DNA from: JAICWY01 sp964531205
GTDB taxonomy: Bacteria > Vulcanimicrobiota > Vulcanimicrobiia > Vulcanimicrobiales > Vulcanimicrobiaceae
Direction: 5' to 3'
DNA: 10,624 nt
Assembly (NCBI GenBank): GCA_964531205.1
Contig: CAZHGH010000098.1
Coordinates: forward strand, 1-10,624
Part shown: positions 7,435 through 10,624 of the stretch, piece after piece
Numbering within the stretch: the stretch's first letter is position 1
Layout: every line of letters starts with the position of its first letter
Notes under the pieces: model-generated
Database searches by the model: none
What the model was told of the DNA's origin: nothing
Seen by the model: the letters and a program-made list of their open reading frames with translations, nothing else
Program-made: the position numbers and the translations under genes

Positions 7435-8658
7435 TTGAGCGTCGAACAGCGCACCCCCATGTCCGTCCCCACGATTTCCGTCGAAGAATTGCTTGACGGC
7501 TTCGACCACGTTGAAACGCGTCCCGAGTTTGAGGCGCGCATCCGCGAGGGCAAGCCGCTCACCGTAAAGCTCGGGTTGGATCCGACTAGTGCGGATCTGC
7601 ACATCGGTCACGCGGTGGTGCTGCACAAATTGCAGCAGTTCGTGGAAGCGGGACACAACGTCGTGTTGCTCATCGGCGATTTCACGGCGCGCATCGGCGA
7701 TCCGACCGGCCGTAACGAATTGCGCCCGCCGCTTACGACCGAAGAGATCGAAGCGAACATGAAGACCTATGCCGATCAAGCCGGCAAAGTGCTCGAAATG
7801 GATCGCATCAAACTCGAGTACAACTCGACGTGGCTTGCGCCGCTGACCATGGCGGATATGCTGCGGTTGCTGGCGCGCGTAACAGTCGCGCAAATGCTCG
7901 AGCGCGAAGATTTTCGCGCACGGTACACGGCCGGTACGCCGATATCGCTGCACGAGTTTTTGTATCCCGTCGCGCAGGCGTACGACAGCGTTGCGTTGCA
8001 CGCCGATATCGAACTCGGCGGCAACGATCAACTCTTCAACCTACTGATGGGTCGGCATTATCAGCGCGAGCTCGGTCAGCGCGAGCAAATCTGTATGACG
8101 GTGCCGTTGCTCGAAGGACTGGACGGCATCGAAAAGATGTCGAAATCGAAGGGCAACTACGTCGGATTAACGGAAGCGCCCGAGCAGCAGTTCGGAAAAC
8201 TCATGCGCATCTCCGACGAAATGATCCCGCGCTACGCACGTTTGGCGGCGTTTCATACGATTCCGGAAGTCGGCAAACTCACGGAAGGTCTGAACGACGG
8301 CCGGCTTCATCCGATGACGGAGAAAAAACGGATTGCAGAAGAAGTGGTCGCGCGCTACCACGGCGCGCAGGCCGCGAAAGCCGCCCGCGAGTACTTCGAG
8401 CGAACCGTGCAGCAAAAACAGCTGCCTACGGAAATGCCGGAAATGCGGCTGGGCGAGTCGCGACGGGTCATCGACGTCATGGTCGCCGCGGGCTTTGCGG
8501 AGAGCAAGCGCGCTGCCGAGCGACTAATCTCGGGGAACGGGGTCCGGGTCGATGGTATACTCGTGAGCGATCCCAAGGCGCCGTGGACCGCGAGCGAACC
8601 GGCTGTACTGTCGGTGGGATCGCGCAAGTTTGTTAAAGTGCTGCCGAACGAGAGATAA
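7435..8658 (+). CDS. tyrS: Tyrosyl-tRNA synthetase, KMSKS-type (TyrZ-like clade)
   Basis: This class I synthetase activates tyrosine with ATP and loads it on tRNA(Tyr) in the cytoplasm. The 407 residues contain the signature HIGH exactly (56-59, LHIGHAVVL), GGNDQLFN (195-202) in the tyrosine/tRNA-handling region, and a KMSKS loop (234-238, EKMSKSKGNY). A C-terminal S4 RNA-binding domain follows (about 341-404, with AAERLISGNGVRVDG). HIGH plus KMSKS and the length of about 400 place it with the TyrZ-like group and not with the KFGKT-type TyrS of E. coli. The TTG at 7435 is chosen for its spacing from AAGGAG. Only 11 bp separate it from mutS2, so there is no room for a T-box leader and transcription probably comes from upstream. 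The zinc-ribbon gene starts 2 bp after its stop. Confidence 0.97.
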   Translation: MSVEQRTPMSVPTISVEELLDGFDHVETRPEFEARIREGKPLTVKLGLDPTSADLHIGHAVVLHKLQQFVEAGHNVVLLIGDFTARIGDPTGRNELRPPLTTEEIEANMKTYADQAGKVLEMDRIKLEYNSTWLAPLTMADMLRLLARVTVAQMLEREDFRARYTAGTPISLHEFLYPVAQAYDSVALHADIELGGNDQLFNLLMGRHYQRELGQREQICMTVPLLEGLDGIEKMSKSKGNYVGLTEAPEQQFGKLMRISDEMIPRYARLAAFHTIPEVGKLTEGLNDGRLHPMTEKKRIAEEVVARYHGAQAAKAAREYFERTVQQKQLPTEMPEMRLGESRRVIDVMVAAGFAESKRAAERLISGNGVRVDGILVSDPKAPWTASEPAVLSVGSRKFVKVLPNER

Positions 8659-8660
8659 CC

Positions 8661-8891
8661 ATGGCCGAAACAGCTGTTACGTACACGTCATCGATGAAGC
8701 CGGTAAAGAGCGATAAGTTCGTTTGCAAACGCTGCAAACGTGAGTACGCGCGGCCGGAGCCCGGCGGTCCGCCGATCCGGTGCGAATGCGGCTGGTGGTA
8801 CGAAAACGATCACGGCACGATTAAAGAGCGTTTTTGGCAGCGCATCGAGCCGTATCGCGAACCGCCGGCTAAGCTCTTTTCAGACGGCTAG
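8661..8891 (+). CDS. Small zinc-ribbon protein, function unknown
   Basis: This 76-residue protein has one clear zinc ribbon: C22-x2-C25 (FVCKRCKREY) and C41-x-C43 (IRCECGWWYEN), separated by 15 residues that include Pro/Gly-rich turns. The first knuckle and spacing recall RpoP/RPB12-like ribbons, but the second knuckle is CxC and I cannot assign it to that family. The C-terminal part (about 52-70) is basic and aromatic (ERFWQRIEPYREPP), which would suit contact with nucleic acid or a protein partner. It starts 2 bp after tyrS, so it is almost certainly in that operon. The nearest upstream purine run is only GAGAG, so translation is probably coupled. Its 3' end overlaps the 3' end of the opposite-strand hslO by 23 bp. 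The cysteine pattern and operon position make it a credible gene. Confidence 0.8.
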   Translation: MAETAVTYTSSMKPVKSDKFVCKRCKREYARPEPGGPPIRCECGWWYENDHGTIKERFWQRIEPYREPPAKLFSDG

Positions 8892-9759
8892 CTAAATCGT
8901 TCACCTCGTCCGAGGTGAACACGTACATTTTCTTACAGAATTCGCAGGTCGCTTCCGTTTCGGTCTGCTCGCGCGCCATCTTGAAAAGTTCGTCGGCGCC
9001 GAGCCCAAGCAGAGCGGCCTCGACTTTTTCTCGCGTGCAGCGGCACGAGAATTGCACGCCGATCGTTCGGTGTGCGCGCAGCGAAGCCGGACCTGCAAGT
9101 GCGTGCAGCAATGCATGCGCGTCTGCACCTTCGTTGATGAGCTTCGTTATCGGCGGCATCGCGAGTGCGCGCTCTTCCAGCGCTGCGACTGCCCGTTCGT
9201 CGGCGCCCGGCAAGACTTGCGCGATCACGCCGCCTGCCGCTTTCACGCCACTCGGATCGGCGAGAACGCCCAGCGCGACAACGCTCGGAATCTGCTCGGA
9301 GTTTACGAGATACGAGGCGATGTCTTCGGCAATTTCGCCGCTGTGCAGCGGAACGACGCCGACATACGGCTGTCCCACTTCATAAGATTTTGTTACTTGC
9401 ATCGAGCCGTCGCCGACTGCTGCAGCGACGTCGAATTTCCCACGCGAATTCAGCGGAAGATCGACATCCGGAACCTTCGCGTACCCACGCGCGCCGATGC
9501 GTTCTTCGTCGATCAACCATACATCGGATACGATGCTACGCAGCGGCCCATCGCCCTGAATCTGCAAAGAAACGCGTTCTTTGCCCTTCAAGCTCGCGCC
9601 TAACAACGCTGCACCGGTTGTGAGGCGGCCCACCGCTGCGGTTGCGGTGGGGCTTAATCCATGCAGGCGTTGCGCTTCGCGCACCAGTTCCGTCGTGATG
9701 CCGGCAACGATGGCAAAACCGGCTTCCGGCGCAGAGGCGCTGATAATGAGATCGGGCAT
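8869..9759 (-). CDS. hslO: Redox-regulated chaperone Hsp33
   Basis: Hsp33 is a cytoplasmic holdase switched on when oxidants release its zinc and form disulfides. The 296-residue protein has the usual length and layout. The N-terminal substrate-binding core carries GRLTTGAALLG (44-54), SLQIQGDGPLRSIV (64-77) and GRGxF-like NSRGKFDV (104-111). The C-terminal redox switch has C239-x-C241 (FSCRC) and C272-x2-C275 (CEFC), the complete zinc set. CEFCKKMYVF and the final helix match the family end. The ATG is the only reasonable start, as no in-frame alternative lies in the upstream region, but its Shine-Dalgarno is weak. It is divergent from aroQ with 50 bp between the starts and converges on the zinc-ribbon gene. 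Its last codons contain a perfect inverted repeat that may serve the opposite strand. Confidence 0.95.
   Translation of the reverse strand: MPDLIISASAPEAGFAIVAGITTELVREAQRLHGLSPTATAAVGRLTTGAALLGASLKGKERVSLQIQGDGPLRSIVSDVWLIDEERIGARGYAKVPDVDLPLNSRGKFDVAAAVGDGSMQVTKSYEVGQPYVGVVPLHSGEIAEDIASYLVNSEQIPSVVALGVLADPSGVKAAGGVIAQVLPGADERAVAALEERALAMPPITKLINEGADAHALLHALAGPASLRAHRTIGVQFSCRCTREKVEAALLGLGADELFKMAREQTETEATCEFCKKMYVFTSDEVNDLASRLKRA
8899..8920 (+). terminator. Candidate intrinsic terminator of the tyrS operon, inside hslO
   Basis: GTTCACCTC (8899-8907) and GAGGTGAAC (8912-8920) are perfect inverse complements and give a 9-bp stem with a GTCC loop. The stem begins 7 nt after the stop of the zinc-ribbon gene on the + strand. 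A short T-rich stretch (ATTTTCTT, 8927-8934) follows after six bases. On the minus strand nothing T-rich follows. The position is right for ending the + operon before it runs antisense through hslO. The T-tract is broken and slightly distant, and the same bases encode hslO residues 279-288, so it is a candidate only. Confidence 0.5.
9742..9747 (+). promoter_or_regulatory. Possible -10 element for aroQ
   Basis: GATAAT matches the sigma-70 -10 consensus at five of six positions and lies about 63 nt before the aroQ ATG, within the first codons of hslO. No good -35 is seen at 16-18 bp upstream. A promoter is expected somewhere here because aroQ is divergent from its left neighbour. This is the best candidate I can see. 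Confidence 0.2.
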
Positions 9760-9809
9760 ATGGGCCCAGTTACCCAGGGCGCTGCGCTTCCCCCTGCGAA
9801 TGGCGGCGC

Positions 9810-10250
9810 ATGCGCGTGCTCGTTATCCACGGCCCGAATCTGAATTTGCTCGGCGAGCGAGAGCCCGCAGTCTACGGATCGCAAACGCTTGCGGACATTA
9901 ACGACGCAATCGAATCGCTTGCAAAACAACTCACGATCAACGTGCGCATCGTGCAACACAACGGCGAAGGCGCTATCATCGATGAGTTGCACGCCGCGCG
10001 TTCGACGTACGATGCGATCATCATCAACCCGGGCGCGTACACACATTATTCGTACGCAATCGCGGACGCAATCGCCGCTATCGGCATACCGGTTATCGAG
10101 ACGCATCTTTCGAATACGCAGGCCCGCGAAGCGTTCCGGCGCGTCAGCGTTGTCGCTCCGGTCTGCGCGGGCTCGATTGTAGGCTTAGGTATTCAGTCGT
10201 ATTTGCTTGCGCTTCATGCAGTCTCACAAATTGTTCGGAAGGAGCCCTAG
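9810..10250 (+). CDS. aroQ: Type II 3-dehydroquinate dehydratase
   Basis: This enzyme converts 3-dehydroquinate to 3-dehydroshikimate in the shikimate pathway, in the cytoplasm, usually as a dodecamer. The 146-residue length is typical. HGPNLNLLGEREPAVYG (7-23) carries the mobile-loop R17 and catalytic Y22. INPGAYTH (72-79) carries N73 and H79, and IETHLSN (96-102) carries catalytic H99. REAFRR and VVAPVCAGSIVGLG follow as expected. Two spots differ from the common pattern: NGEG (51-54) where NHEG is usual, and A85 where Arg is frequent in AIRDA. The core residues are intact, so activity is expected. The ATG at 9810 is preferred although no strong Shine-Dalgarno is visible; a GTG at 9816 would also keep the motif. 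An upstream ATG at 9800 is out of frame. The 50 bp up to hslO is the only divergent gap in the window. Confidence 0.96.
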   Translation: MRVLVIHGPNLNLLGEREPAVYGSQTLADINDAIESLAKQLTINVRIVQHNGEGAIIDELHAARSTYDAIIINPGAYTHYSYAIADAIAAIGIPVIETHLSNTQAREAFRRVSVVAPVCAGSIVGLGIQSYLLALHAVSQIVRKEP

Positions 10251-10282
10251 GAGCCGCTCCGTATATCCATTTTCCTTAACCC

Positions 10283-10288
10283 GAGGAG
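10283..10288 (+). promoter_or_regulatory. Ribosome binding site for the HU gene
   Basis: GAGGAG is 8 nt from the TTG at 10297. It decides for this start and against a 30-residue N-terminal extension that would run back into aroQ. Confidence 0.75.
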
Positions 10289-10296
10289 CACTTCCA

Positions 10297-10623
10297 TTGA
10301 CCAAAGCCGACATCATTGACGCAATTGCCGCGGAGGCCGAACTTTCAAAGCGCCAAGCGGGTGCGATAGTCGAGTTGGTCCTTCGCGAAATTAAGTCAGC
10401 ATTGCAAAAGGGCGAACGTGTCGCCCTCACTCCATTTGGAACGTTCGTCGTGCGTCAGCGCCGCGCACGCGAAGGACGTAATCCTAAAACCGGCGCGACG
10501 ATTAACATTCCCGCGCGAAGAGTTCCGGCGTTCGTTGCGGGCAAGAGCCTTCGTGAAGCTGTTACCGGCTCTCGAAACGGCGCCGTAAAAAAGACCGCGG
10601 CAAAAGGCGGTCGTAAGCGGTAA
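10297..10623 (+). CDS. hup: HU-family DNA-binding protein with basic C-terminal tail
   Basis: HU/IHF (DNABII) proteins bend and compact DNA as dimers. The 108-residue protein begins with the helical dimer core (TTG-initiated; TKADIIDAIAAEAELSKRQAG). ALTPFGTFVVRQRRAREGRNPKTGATINIPARRVPAF (about 43-79) is the beta-arm region with the family's R-x-GRNP-x-TG signature and the arm-tip proline. GKSLREAV closes the fold at about residue 89. An extra tail of about 19 residues (TGSRNGAVKKTAAKGGRKR) is rich in Lys, Arg, Ala and Gly. It recalls, in miniature, the histone-like tails of actinobacterial HU proteins. The gene lies 46 bp after aroQ with its own ribosome binding site. A TATATC at 10262-10267 could be a -10, but I see no matching -35, so read-through from aroQ is equally possible. 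It ends one base before the window edge. Confidence 0.95.
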   Translation: MTKADIIDAIAAEAELSKRQAGAIVELVLREIKSALQKGERVALTPFGTFVVRQRRAREGRNPKTGATINIPARRVPAFVAGKSLREAVTGSRNGAVKKTAAKGGRKR

Positions 10624-10624
10624 C

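Noticed and set aside
7830..8636. 268-codon + strand open frame in another frame inside tyrS
   Set aside because: Extremely Arg/Ala-rich, no recognisable domain, and fully covered by tyrS.
10241..10260. Inverted repeat (GGAGC...GCTCC) between aroQ and HU as a terminator
   Set aside because: Only a 5-bp stem with a 10-nt loop and no T-tract. The repeated GGAGCC is probably chance.
10207..10296. 30-residue N-terminal extension of the HU protein
   Set aside because: It overlaps aroQ and has no family match. GAGGAG before the TTG at 10297 fixes the start.

Overview
The window is a dense stretch of bacterial housekeeping genes, about 60% GC by eye. It holds eleven protein-coding genes. Five of them start with TTG (the small membrane protein, the rRNA methyltransferase, gatC, tyrS and HU), most of these with a clear AAGGAG-type ribosome binding site. 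A complete gatCAB set implies that Gln-tRNA(Gln) and/or Asn-tRNA(Asn) is made by transamidation, so the organism probably lacks GlnRS, AsnRS or both. These traits fit a GC-rich, little-studied bacterial phylum. Candidatus Eremiobacterota (WPS-2) or a neighbouring lineage is my guess, held with low confidence because no marker gene here settles it.

Positions 1-4980 read as one translationally coupled + strand run: an 82-residue single-pass membrane protein of unknown function, an RlmD/TrmA-family Fe-S uridine methyltransferase, then gatC, gatA and gatB. Every junction in this run overlaps (26, 14, 1 and 4 bp). Positions 4981-5073 hold a GC-rich, palindromic repeat of the CCTTCG...CTCAGG type, which appears to supply the ATG of the next gene. 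From 5069 to 8891 the + strand continues with mutS2, tyrS and a 76-residue zinc-ribbon protein that I do not recognise.

hslO (Hsp33) lies on the minus strand at 8869-9759 and converges on the zinc-ribbon gene with a 23-bp tail-to-tail overlap. A perfect inverted repeat at 8899-8920, inside the hslO 3' end, looks like the terminator of the tyrS operon. Divergently from hslO, aroQ (type II dehydroquinase) and an HU-family DNA-binding protein with a basic tail run to the right edge.

Most genes serve translation fidelity or stress: rRNA methylation, tRNA-dependent amidation, tyrosyl-tRNA synthesis, MutS2 (ribosome-collision rescue or recombination control) and the redox chaperone Hsp33. I found no CRISPR array, phage, transposase, defence system or structural RNA gene. 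The unusual points are the two unassigned small proteins, the repeat at the mutS2 start, and the terminator-like hairpin embedded in hslO.
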